Shown: positions 7,672 through 14,858 of the stretch, piece by piece
How positions within the stretch are numbered: position 1 is the first letter of the stretch
Layout of the letters: each line of letters starts with the position of its first letter
Source of the DNA: DASQBT01 sp049578545
GTDB taxonomy: Bacteria > Pseudomonadota > Gammaproteobacteria > Burkholderiales > Thiobacillaceae
Length of the DNA stretch: 37,747 bases
Assembly (NCBI GenBank): GCA_049578545.1
Contig: JBAUMF010000032.1
Span: 1-37,747 of the forward strand
Reading direction: 5' to 3'
Position numbers and translations under genes: made by a program
Notes under the pieces: generated by a model
What the model saw: only the letters and a program-made list of their open reading frames with translations
Databases searched by the model: none
Told to the model about the DNA's origin: nothing

Positions 7672-7920
7672 TCATGGGGACATCAGGCGCTCGGATGGCA
7701 GTTTGGCGAAACAGTCGAGCAGCTTGTCCTGCGACTGCATCTTCTTCAGCGCCACCTTGCCGTTCGCGTCAACGCCATGCCGACTGCATAAGTCTTCGCC
7801 AAGTCGATTCTCACAGTAGTAAGATTCATGATGGACTTGCCTCCTCTTGCGATGGATCGGAACCACACCCTTCAATCTGTCCTTTGCGACGCCGTTCGGG
7901 GCGGCAAAGTCCATTTATTC
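7672..7920 (-). pseudogene. Remnant of a third IS110/IS1111-type element (N-terminus and right end)
   Basis: From ATG 7829 on the minus strand the sequence reads MNLTTVRIDLAKTYAV, then after a frameshift HGVDANGKVALKKMQ and LLDCFAKLPSE. This is the first 50 or so codons of an IS110-family transposase, and the rest is missing. The upstream end (CGGGGCGGCAAAGTCCATTTATTC up to 7920, given here in pieces) aligns with the right end of copy A (GACGGGGAAGTCCCTTTCATTT), and again stops exactly at an R'-like box, GTCAGGCA (7921-7928). About 250 bases of the element survive. Confidence 0.75.
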
Positions 7921-7959
7921 GTCAGGCAACCAATCAATCGACAAGGGAGGAAGATAAAA

Positions 7960-8214
7960 ATGAGGGACGTTCTGTTTTTCGACAATATGCTTACGCCAAA
8001 GATCATTACATTCGTTTATTGGATTTTGCTTTTCGCGGCGGTAATTGCTGGCTTGGCGTCAATGTTTGGTGGATTTGGAGGCTTTTCTGTTGGAAAGTTC
8101 TTCATGGGCCTGCTTTATGCGGTTGGAGGAGGCGTTGCCGCAAGAATCTGGTGTGAACTGCTGATTGTCCTGTTCAAAATGAACGAGGCACTTCAAGAGT
8201 TGCGTCACAAGTAG
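7960..8214 (+). CDS. DUF4282 small membrane protein, cassette-encoded
   Basis: The 84-residue protein matches the DUF4282 pattern: a leading FFDNMLTPKIITFVYW, a glycine-rich membrane region (FAAVIAGLASMFGGFGGF) and the characteristic ARIWCELLIVLFKMNEALQEL at the end. Two membrane segments are likely. ATG 7960 has GGGAGG about 9 bases upstream; an upstream in-frame start at 7828 lies inside the IS remnant and is rejected. The gene begins 38 bases after the R'-like box and its stop is 6 bases before the next attC. Function is unknown for the family. Confidence 0.85.
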   Translation: MRDVLFFDNMLTPKIITFVYWILLFAAVIAGLASMFGGFGGFSVGKFFMGLLYAVGGGVAARIWCELLIVLFKMNEALQELRHK

Positions 8215-8220
8215 AACTCA

Positions 8221-8313
8221 TTGCCCAACCATCGCGTCAACTCGGATTACCCAACGCGGCACCGCCTGGCCTTGCAGTTTTGGGTAGCCGGTTGCGCGCC
8301 GCTTGGTTGGTCC
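8221..8313 (+). other. attC site 6 (long form)
   Basis: R'' TTGCCCAAC (8221-8229) resembles the complement of the cassette opening GTCAGGCAA at 7921 (two mismatches). GGATTACCCAA (8244-8254) pairs with TTGGGTAGCC (8280-8289); outer arms CGCGTCAACTCGG and CCGGTTGCGCG pair imperfectly. R' is GTTGGTCC (8306-8313). Confidence 0.7.
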
Positions 8314-8317
8314 CAAA

Positions 8318-8665
8318 ATGGCCTTCACTGAACTCGAACTGAAGCGCTGTGAAAAAGCGCTCGCACAATTCCTGGAGCTTCGGCGCCCGCCGCCGCATAT
8401 CCGTGACCAACTTGATGTCTCGTCCAAGGTCACTGGTCACAACGTCGACAGTGTCGAAATTCGGCCGGAATGGCGAGATCGGACGAAGAAGATCGAAACG
8501 CCAGTGGCCAAGGCGACGTTCGTTCGAACAAGGAACCACTGGAAGGTCTTCTGGATGCGCCGTGACCTGAAGTGGCATGGCTGCGAACCGAGCCCGGAAG
8601 TCAAGACCCTCGAAGAGTTCCCCAGTGTTGTAAATCGAGACGAGTTCGGCTGCTTCTTCGGTTGA
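8318..8665 (+). CDS. DUF3024 protein, last gene of the cassette array
   Basis: The 115-residue soluble protein fits DUF3024: MAFTELELKRCEKALAQFLE opens it, then RRPPPHIRDQLD, EIRPEWR, the central TPVAKATFVRTRNHWKVFW with RRDLKWH, and a terminal NRDEFGCFFG. Function is unknown. ATG 8318 is 5 bases after the R' box of attC 6; a TTG at 8303 lies inside that site and is rejected. No attC follows: the next gene starts 25 bases downstream, so either this is the array terminus or the final attC has been lost. Confidence 0.85.
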   Translation: MAFTELELKRCEKALAQFLELRRPPPHIRDQLDVSSKVTGHNVDSVEIRPEWRDRTKKIETPVAKATFVRTRNHWKVFWMRRDLKWHGCEPSPEVKTLEEFPSVVNRDEFGCFFG

Positions 8666-8690
8666 AATGGAGGCGCCCCAGCAATAAGAA

Positions 8691-9218
8691 ATGTCCAACA
8701 TCCTTATCATTTATTCGACCACAGATGGTCATACCCTGAAGATCTGCCAGCGGCTAAAGCAGGTAATTGAGCAACAGACCCACCAGGTAAAATTGGTTTC
8801 CGTTGACGATGCGCCGGATGCAGACCCCAGGCTGTTTGACAAGATTGTCATTGGCGCAAGCATCCGCTATGGCAAGCATCGCCCACAGGTCTACGATTTC
8901 ATCAAAAGGAATGCGAAAGTTCTGGAAAGCAAGCCCAGCGCCTTTTTCTCTGTCAATGTTGTTGCACGGAAACCGGCGAAGAACAGACCGGAGACCAATC
9001 CTTACATGAGACAGTTCCGAAGAAAGGCCGCCTGGCAACCTAGGGAATGGGCTGTCTTCGCAGGAAAAATAGACTATCAGAAATACAGGTTCTGGGACCG
9101 GCACCTGATAAGGCTGATTATGTGGATGACGCAAGGCCCTACCCATCCTGAAGCGGTGGCGGAGTTTACTGACTGGCAGGAGGTGGAAGCATTTGCCCAG
9201 CGTGTTTGCGTAATGTGA
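8691..9218 (+). CDS. hemG: Menaquinone-dependent protoporphyrinogen IX dehydrogenase
   Basis: The 175-residue flavodoxin-fold enzyme oxidises protoporphyrinogen IX to protoporphyrin IX in haem synthesis, passing electrons to a quinone at the membrane. The FMN phosphate loop is YSTTDGHTLKICQ (residues about 8-20). IGASIRYGKHRPQVYDFI and SVNVVARKPAKNRPETNPY are HemG-type, and the C-terminal AGKIDYQKYRFWDRHLIRLIMWMTQGPT with EFTDWQ distinguishes it from ordinary flavodoxins. Length agrees with the family. No strong ribosome site is visible. It is probably the first chromosomal gene after the cassette array. Confidence 0.9.
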   Translation: MSNILIIYSTTDGHTLKICQRLKQVIEQQTHQVKLVSVDDAPDADPRLFDKIVIGASIRYGKHRPQVYDFIKRNAKVLESKPSAFFSVNVVARKPAKNRPETNPYMRQFRRKAAWQPREWAVFAGKIDYQKYRFWDRHLIRLIMWMTQGPTHPEAVAEFTDWQEVEAFAQRVCVM

Positions 9219-9226
9219 AGGAATGA

Positions 9227-9391
9227 AGCGCTGGCACGGGCCGTGGCCATTCCACCCATTCAGGGCATACAAGCGGGCGGGTCCAGGCGACTGATAATTC
9301 CTTCGGTAAAAACATCAAGGCCCTGTTTAAGACCATCGAGGGCATCAAGGACAGCCCCATGATGCCGGAAATCGAATGGCTGGATTACTGA
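9227..9391 (+). pseudogene. Possible C-terminal relic of an unidentified gene
   Basis: One frame is open from 9227 and ends with FGKNIKALFKTIEGIKDSPM and MPEIEWLDY, then TGA at 9389. It looks protein-like, but there is no ATG or GTG early in the frame and the stop precedes the next gene by 15 bases. It could be the tail of a deleted gene that once belonged with the osmC-like gene. I do not recognise it. Confidence 0.3.
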
Positions 9392-9406
9392 TAAGGAGAT
9401 GAACTG

Positions 9407-9919
9407 ATGAATGCGGATGAACTGAGGTCAAAGCAGGCGCCACTCAAGGATCAATACCGCGAACACCCCGAGACGGCGTCGGTCACGCTTCGTGCAGAGG
9501 GCTGTATGGGTGAGGCCGTTACCTGCAAGCTTGAGACAGGCAGGGCGCTGGTCGAAGCAGGCCTTCATCCCGCAGCGGGTGGGAACGGGCTCAGCGCGTG
9601 TTCCGGCGACATGCTGCTGCAAGCCCTGGTCGCGTGCGCCGGGGTCACACTGGGTGCGGTGGCGACCTCTCTCGCCATCCCCCTGCGGGATGCGAAGATT
9701 CGGGTTGAGGGGGATCTCGATTTTCGCGGCACGCTGGCAGTGTCCAAGGACGTTCCGGTTGGATTCAGACGTATCCGGCTTTATTTCGACCTTGATACGG
9801 ATGCACCTGAAGAGCAGCTGGAAACACTCTGTCGCCTGACCGAACGCTATTGCGTTGTCTACCAGACACTCGCCTCCTCCCCCAGGATCGACGTCGAGCA
9901 TCGTGTCATTTCACGTTGA
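9407..9919 (+). CDS. OsmC-family peroxiredoxin-like protein
   Basis: The 170-residue protein has the two conserved cysteines of the OsmC/Ohr fold: one in SGDMLLQALVACAGVTLGA (about residue 77) and one in TERYCVVYQTL (about 143). In this fold the two cysteines reduce organic hydroperoxides or act in stress tolerance. The LSACSGDMLLQALVACAG segment fits OsmC rather than Ohr. AAGGAG lies 8 bases before the ATG. Whether it is a peroxidase or one of the untested OsmC-like groups cannot be decided from sequence. Confidence 0.85.
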   Translation: MNADELRSKQAPLKDQYREHPETASVTLRAEGCMGEAVTCKLETGRALVEAGLHPAAGGNGLSACSGDMLLQALVACAGVTLGAVATSLAIPLRDAKIRVEGDLDFRGTLAVSKDVPVGFRRIRLYFDLDTDAPEEQLETLCRLTERYCVVYQTLASSPRIDVEHRVISR

Positions 9920-10021
9920 CCCGTTCCGGAGCGCTGAAAGCAGGCCCCCCTACGCTCGGCAACACAAAATGCTCGGTTTCTTCTATTCTTGAAAAACCAA
10001 TGACTGAAAAGGAGAGACCAA

Positions 10022-10285
10022 ATGTCGAAATTATCCCGCCTGCTGATTCTCATCGGCTTTCTTGCCGCAAGCTCGGTTGCCGGCTTCTTCATACTGAATT
10101 CGACCATGGCGGCCCCGGCTTTTGCCCAGTCTTCCCCGCCCCCCTGCATTTGTTCGTCGCTGGAAAAGCTGGAATACAGGCCGGTAAGCCCGGCTGAACC
10201 TATGGCGAGGATCTATGTCGGTCAATGCCAGTGCGGAGCCATGAGCTGCGTCGTCACGACAGGCGCACTTCAGTGTGTCAAGTAG
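10022..10285 (+). CDS. Small secreted cysteine-rich protein
   Basis: The 87-residue protein has a hydrophobic N-terminal signal (LLILIGFLAASSVAGFFIL) with a probable cleavage after AAPAFA (about residue 35). The mature part is about 50 residues with six cysteines: CIC near the start, QCQCGAMSC and a terminal LQC. This suggests disulfides or metal binding in the periplasm. I know no family. AAGGAG is 7 bases before the ATG. It follows the osmC-like gene by about 100 bases on the same strand. Confidence 0.75.
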   Translation: MSKLSRLLILIGFLAASSVAGFFILNSTMAAPAFAQSSPPPCICSSLEKLEYRPVSPAEPMARIYVGQCQCGAMSCVVTTGALQCVK

Positions 10286-10645
10286 CCCGTTTCTAATATG
10301 GTGATCGACTCAGGCCAGACCCGCTCTGCCCCGTACATGAATGGTTTGCAGCTAACCGCCTGAGGGCTGCTGAACGAATTAACGCAAGCGTTTGTTCGCA
10401 ACATGCGTTGTAAGGGTATGCAGCAGAAGCTATTGGGTGTTGTGATGCCCAAAGTGGACATCGCTCACCTGTTGCTAGTGCGTACCGTGCCCCTTGCCCT
10501 CCAGGTGCTCGCCAAGACTTCCGCCGCTATATATGACTGCCTGATCACCCTTGTTTCAATTCAATGTATTCTTCATAGCGTCTACACTACCGCTGCCCGG
10601 AAGGACCGGATATGAACCGGCTCAAGGCAAGCACCTAATGTGATC
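10286..10645. other. Intergenic region of about 360 bases
   Basis: I see no convincing gene, RNA or array here. A 70-codon plus-strand ORF (10403-10615) has no ribosome site and an unlikely composition. Promoter elements for the ZIP gene are expected near its right end but none is clear. Confidence 0.5.
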
Positions 10646-11383
10646 ATGAGCGCAATCGTATTGTCAGTTGCAACATTCTTTTCGACCCTGGTCGGGGGGC
10701 TGTTTGCACTCAAATTCCGCGACAGGCTGCACTACATTCTCAGTTTTACGGCTGGCGTGCTTCTGGCAGTCGTGAGCTTTGACATCCTGCCGGAAATTTT
10801 TTCACTGGCCGGCAAAGAGGGGATTGATCCAACCGGTGCAATGATTGCACTGGTTGTCGGCTTTCTGCTCTTTCACAGCCTGGAAAAGTTCGTGCTGGTG
10901 CATCATGCCCATGAGGATGATTATGCCGAGCATCATCACCCCCAGGTAGGTGCCATGTCAGCTCTGGCCTTGATCGGGCACAGTTTCATGGACGGTGTCG
11001 GCATCGGTCTGGCGTTTCAGGTATCACCGGCCGTTGGCATCATCGTTGCCATCGCCGTGGTTTCCCATGACTTCTGCGACGGGCTGAACACAGTCAGTCT
11101 GATGCTTGTGCATCGCAACACAACGCTAAAGTCCGTGGTTATGCTCCTGCTGGATGCCATCGCTCCGGTCCTGGGCGCAGCCTCCACACTGTTCTTTCAA
11201 GTATCAGCCGAGTTTCTGATGCTCTATCTGGGATTCTTTGCCGGATTTCTCCTGTATATCGGGGCCTCCGACATCCTGCCCGAGGCACACTCCCAGCGCC
11301 GCTCGTCCATTACAGGACGCTTGATTGCACTCACCTTTCTGGGAGCCATCTTTATCTTTTTCGTGGTCCGGCTGGTACGCTAA
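10646..11383 (+). CDS. ZIP-family metal transporter
   Basis: The 245-residue membrane protein has about eight hydrophobic segments. The family's metal-site helices are visible: ALIGHSFMDGVGIGLAF (transmembrane 4, with H and D) and VSHDFCDGLNTVSLML (transmembrane 5, with H and D). A histidine/acid-rich loop HHAHEDDYAEHHHP lies between transmembrane 3 and 4 and could gather Zn2+, Fe2+ or Mn2+. The family moves divalent metal into the cytosol. ATG 10646 is preferred over GTG 10640. Specificity is not predictable. No metal-regulator box was recognised upstream. Confidence 0.88.
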   Translation: MSAIVLSVATFFSTLVGGLFALKFRDRLHYILSFTAGVLLAVVSFDILPEIFSLAGKEGIDPTGAMIALVVGFLLFHSLEKFVLVHHAHEDDYAEHHHPQVGAMSALALIGHSFMDGVGIGLAFQVSPAVGIIVAIAVVSHDFCDGLNTVSLMLVHRNTTLKSVVMLLLDAIAPVLGAASTLFFQVSAEFLMLYLGFFAGFLLYIGASDILPEAHSQRRSSITGRLIALTFLGAIFIFFVVRLVR

Positions 11384-11496
11384 CGCTGCCGATGACTTTA
11401 GAGATCAATGTGCCTTGAACCATATCGTGCTCCTGCGCCCAACTCCGCTATGGGGCACCACAGGCTGCGCGTAATACACGAACGGGGGTAGGCAAC

Positions 11497-11703
11497 ATGG
11501 ACAGTACGGTTCAATTATTCTGGGGCTTGATCTTCGGCTCGATCGGCCTGGGCTTTTTTGTATATGGGAAGAAGCAGCGTGCGGCAATCCCCCTGCTATG
11601 CGGGATCGTCCTGATGATTTATCCCTACTTTGTATCGAACACCATTCTTATGCTGATGATAGGCGCTGTTCTGTGTGCTGTCCCTTTTCTGTACAAGATT
11701 TGA
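11497..11703 (+). CDS. Small membrane protein (conserved type)
   Basis: The 68-residue protein has about three hydrophobic segments: LFWGLIFGSIGLGFFVYG, AIPLLCGIVLMIYPYFV and ILMLMIGAVLCAVPFLY. The pattern GSIGLGFFVYGKKQRA..P.L.G..LM.YPYFV is one I know from small proteobacterial proteins sometimes labelled amino-acid transport protein without evidence. A G-rich site (GGGGGTAGG) precedes the ATG by 4 bases. Function is unknown. Confidence 0.8.
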   Translation: MDSTVQLFWGLIFGSIGLGFFVYGKKQRAAIPLLCGIVLMIYPYFVSNTILMLMIGAVLCAVPFLYKI

Positions 11704-11756
11704 GGACCCTCAGCGACAGGGAAGAGGGATGCCGCCTGCATGCAGTAAAGCCGGAC

Positions 11757-13436
11757 TCAGTGCTTGCCCGATCTCCAGATGGAGAAAATGATCCACATGC
11801 TGTTGATGAAGGCGACCACAAAACCAAGCAGGCCGAACAGGGGCAGGCCGAAAAGCTCTGGCCCGCCCTTGACGGTCATGATAATCGACGAACCAATCAC
11901 CAGCGAGGCAGTAAGGATTCCCATCGTAAGACGGTTGCTGGAGCGGTCAAGTTGATGGCCGAACTGATCCAGCCGCTTCAGATCAAGATCGATGCGCATG
12001 CGGCCGCGGCGCGCCTCGCGGATCAACCTGGCAAAATCCCGGGGCAGGCCTACCAGTACATCACCCAATTCCCGCAGGCTTTTGCGCCCGCGCTTGATTA
12101 GCGTCCCGGGCAGATAACGCTCAAAGAAGACCTGTTCCACAAACGGGGTAACATGATCCAGCATGTGGAAGGCCGGATTAAGCTGCATCCCCAGACCTTC
12201 GAGTGTAATCAGGGTCTTGAATAAGAGGGTCAGATCGGCTGGCAACACCAGGCGATTTTCCCGCAGCATGTTGGAGATATCCTGCAGCAGAGCTCCGAGC
12301 TTTACGTCCTTGAGGCGCAGGTCGTCGTAGCTGTAGACCAGCTCCGATATGTCATTCGCCAGCTTGGCATCGTTGGTTTGCGAATCACCGGACCAATCAA
12401 GCAGTACTTCCAGCATGGCGTCCTCATCCTTCAGCGTGAGCGCGTGAAGCAGGTTTACCAGCTGGTTGCGACGTACTTCGGTCACCCGTCCCACCATGCC
12501 AAAATCGATCAAGCCAATACGGTTGCCTGGCAGGAAGATGACATTGCCCGGATGGGGATCCGCATGAAAATAGCCATCAACCATCACCATTTTCAGTACC
12601 ACATCGGCTCCATTCGCTGCCAGGGTGGGTGGATCGAGGCCGTGACTGCGCAGCGTAACTTCATCCACACCCGAAACGCCGTGGATTTCTTCCTGCACAT
12701 TGACTTGATCCGTGCAGTAGTCCCAGTACACCTTGGGAATCTGGACGACAGGATTGCCAGCGAAGTTGCGGGCAAACTGATCGATATTCCTCGCCTCTTT
12801 GACCAGATCAAGCTCACGCCGAAGCGAGCGACGAAACTGTGAAGCGATTTGCACCGGCTGGTAGCGGCGCATGTCCGGCACCTCGCTTTCCAGCAGGTGG
12901 GCAAAATGATCGAGGATGCGCAGGTCGGCCTCGATCTTGGTTTCAATATTCGGGCGACGGACCTTGACTACGATGGGGGTGCCATCCTTGTGCACGGCGC
13001 GATAAACCTGGGCAATGGAGGCCGCTGCGATGGGCGTAGGATCAAATTTGGCAAACACATCCTCCGGCTCGCCTTTTAGTGCGCTCAGCAGCGTTGGCCG
13101 AACTTCCTCATACGCGACCGCAGGCACCTTGTTGTGAAGCTTTTCGAATTCTTCAATCCAGGAGTGGGGAAACATGTCCACCCGCGTGGCCAGCAACTGT
13201 CCGAACTTGATGTAGGTGGGCCCCAGTTCCTCAAGCGCCCGGCGGATGCGAACCGGTGCAGGAAGGTGCGTGATTTCACTGCTGCTTTTCCAGTGCAGCA
13301 GGCGACCCGTTCGTTCAACCGCATTGGCAACGCCCAGCAGGCGGACAATATCGCCCCAGCCATAGCGAATCAGGATGCTCGCAATCTCATGCAGCCGGTG
13401 CAGGTCGCGGACGACGGAAACGGTTTCCCACAGCAT
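11757..13436 (-). CDS. ubiB: UbiB/ABC1-family atypical kinase
   Basis: The 559-residue protein is a UbiB/ADCK protein. These ATP-binding atypical kinases support ubiquinone biosynthesis and lipid handling. The KxGQ motif is present (YIKFGQLLATRVDMFP, about residue 77), then the alanine-rich loop replacing the glycine loop (AAASIAQVYRA, about 137), VVKVRRP, the catalytic DPHPGNV (about 296) and LIDFGMVGR (about 312). Two C-terminal hydrophobic helices (LTMGILTASLVIGSSIIM and LFGLLGFVVAFINSMWIIF) anchor it to the membrane. Length is near that of E. coli UbiB (546). It is not next to ubiE or ubiJ here, so it could be a UbiB paralogue rather than the main ubiquinone gene. Confidence 0.88.
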   Translation of the reverse strand: MLWETVSVVRDLHRLHEIASILIRYGWGDIVRLLGVANAVERTGRLLHWKSSSEITHLPAPVRIRRALEELGPTYIKFGQLLATRVDMFPHSWIEEFEKLHNKVPAVAYEEVRPTLLSALKGEPEDVFAKFDPTPIAAASIAQVYRAVHKDGTPIVVKVRRPNIETKIEADLRILDHFAHLLESEVPDMRRYQPVQIASQFRRSLRRELDLVKEARNIDQFARNFAGNPVVQIPKVYWDYCTDQVNVQEEIHGVSGVDEVTLRSHGLDPPTLAANGADVVLKMVMVDGYFHADPHPGNVIFLPGNRIGLIDFGMVGRVTEVRRNQLVNLLHALTLKDEDAMLEVLLDWSGDSQTNDAKLANDISELVYSYDDLRLKDVKLGALLQDISNMLRENRLVLPADLTLLFKTLITLEGLGMQLNPAFHMLDHVTPFVEQVFFERYLPGTLIKRGRKSLRELGDVLVGLPRDFARLIREARRGRMRIDLDLKRLDQFGHQLDRSSNRLTMGILTASLVIGSSIIMTVKGGPELFGLPLFGLLGFVVAFINSMWIIFSIWRSGKH

Positions 13437-13529
13437 GGCTAATTATTCTTTTCCAAATGGCTTGTCTCTTGATTGCTGCCAACAAAACCAATACGGCTTC
13501 ATTCCCGCTCCACTGAAGGGGCGATAACA

Positions 13530-13549
13530 AAGGGGGCCTCAGCCCCCTT
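13530..13549 (-). terminator. Rho-independent terminator of the DUF6781-like gene
   Basis: On the minus strand AAGGGGGC and GCCCCCTT form a perfect 8-base stem around a 4-base loop, followed by TGTTAT. It lies 11 bases after the stop at 13560 and separates this gene from ubiB. Confidence 0.7.
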
Positions 13550-13559
13550 CCGCTATGCG

Positions 13560-14219
13560 TCAGGGTTTGGTATCGCCCTTATCCGTCTTCTTCAACACAT
13601 CCGCGACACCATGTAACAGGCCGCTGGCCGCTTCCGCTACACGACTGCCTCCCTCGCCCACGGCGTTCCTGACCGCGGCCCGTGTGTCTCGGGTTTCTCC
13701 GTGCAGGCGATTGTATAAGCTTTCTGCACTATCACGCATGCGACCGCCAATGTCTGCTCCAACCTTGGTGAAATGTTCCGCAACTTCATTCCACTCACCT
13801 TTCAGGTGCTTGCCGGATTTGTCGGCCAATTCCTTCATGGTCGCGCGAAACTCGTCTTCCAGGCACTTGAGCCGCTCCAGGGGCTCCTTCAGATCATCCG
13901 CTTTGAAATTCTTGTTCCGCTCAATGCTTTCCTTGAGAGTCAGGCTGATCCGCTCGCTGACCTCGCCATAGGCCTGGCCAACACCCGATACCGCATTGGT
14001 CAATCCTTCCTTGACGGTACTGCCGCGCTTGCTCAGACCAAGGGAAATGCCCTCTGTGATCGAACTGCCAATACCGCGCAATTCTTCCAGGGAGATCTTG
14101 CCGTCCCGCAGTGCAGCAACAGTCGCAGCCCTGACCCGCTCCCGCAGAGCGGGTGCGGTTTCTGCACTCTCTTCCGAAATCACTTCAGTCATCGTCTGCT
14201 TCAGGTCTTCTGATTCCAT
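13560..14219 (-). CDS. Helical stress-type protein, DUF6781-like
   Basis: The 219-residue soluble protein is rich in Ala, Glu, Lys and Arg and predicted almost wholly helical, with amphipathic segments such as ERISLTLKESIERNKNF and LKCLEDEFRATMKELADKS. It has no signal peptide. It resembles what I remember as DUF6781, a family without known function. ATG 14219 (MESEDLKQTMTEV) is chosen because AAGGAG lies 5 bases upstream; the frame stays open to 14288 but without such a site. It has its own terminator and is divergent from the NlpC gene. Confidence 0.7.
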   Translation of the reverse strand: MESEDLKQTMTEVISEESAETAPALRERVRAATVAALRDGKISLEELRGIGSSITEGISLGLSKRGSTVKEGLTNAVSGVGQAYGEVSERISLTLKESIERNKNFKADDLKEPLERLKCLEDEFRATMKELADKSGKHLKGEWNEVAEHFTKVGADIGGRMRDSAESLYNRLHGETRDTRAAVRNAVGEGGSRVAEAASGLLHGVADVLKKTDKGDTKP

Positions 14220-14333
14220 TTCCAACTCCTTGAGTAAAGCTTTAAGATTCACTCCAACACACCCGTAAGGGTTGAAGAAGTCCCTCATCTAAATATAGGC
14301 GACCAGAGCAAAAGACGCGGTACGAAGGCATGA

Positions 14334-14816
14334 ATGGGCAAAAATAAACTGCTACTAATTCTGTCACTTCTGATGAGGGTGGGCCAAACCATGGCTGCCG
14401 ACAGCGGGAACAATGGCCTTGATGACCTTTTTTTCTATGCCGCCAGCCTGGTTGGAACGCCCTACCACATGGGCAGCTCATCCCCCGAAACCGGCCTGGA
14501 CTGCAGCGGGTTCGTGCAGCATGTTTTCCTGCAGACAATCCATGCCGACCTGCCACGCACGTCAGCAGAGATGAGTCGCGAGGGCCAGCCCGTCGAAAAA
14601 TCCGAACTTCAACCCGGAGACCTCGTGTTTTTCAACACACTGGAACAGCCGTCTTCTCATGTTGGCATCTATCTGGGCGAAAACCGTTTTATTCACGCGT
14701 CCAGCAATAGCGTCGGCAGCGTGACTATTTCCAACCTGCAGGATGAATACTGGTCCGCTCACTATGATGGCGCACGCCGAATTCTTGCCCCCCTTGCCAG
14801 TAACAGCCAGCCCTGA
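14334..14816 (+). CDS. Secreted NlpC/P60 peptidoglycan hydrolase
   Basis: The 160-residue protein has an N-terminal signal (LLLILSLLMRVGQTMAA). The NlpC/P60 cysteine-peptidase domain covers about residues 30-152: catalytic Cys in LDCSGFVQHVF, catalytic His in SSHVGIYLGENRFIHASS. Family members cut the D-Glu to diamino acid bond of cell-wall stem peptides. The ATG has GAAGG 6 bases upstream. The next gene, a sensor kinase, starts within 45 bases on the same strand, so the two are probably cotranscribed. Confidence 0.88.
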   Translation: MGKNKLLLILSLLMRVGQTMAADSGNNGLDDLFFYAASLVGTPYHMGSSSPETGLDCSGFVQHVFLQTIHADLPRTSAEMSREGQPVEKSELQPGDLVFFNTLEQPSSHVGIYLGENRFIHASSNSVGSVTISNLQDEYWSAHYDGARRILAPLASNSQP

Positions 14817-14858
14817 GTGGCTGACCGCTGGATTTGCGGTTTCTTGATCAGGTTACGG

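Noticed and set aside
7623..8156. 177-codon plus-strand ORF across the IS remnant and DUF4282 gene
   Set aside because: It overlaps the recognised DUF4282 frame and the IS remnant; it is a shadow with no family features.
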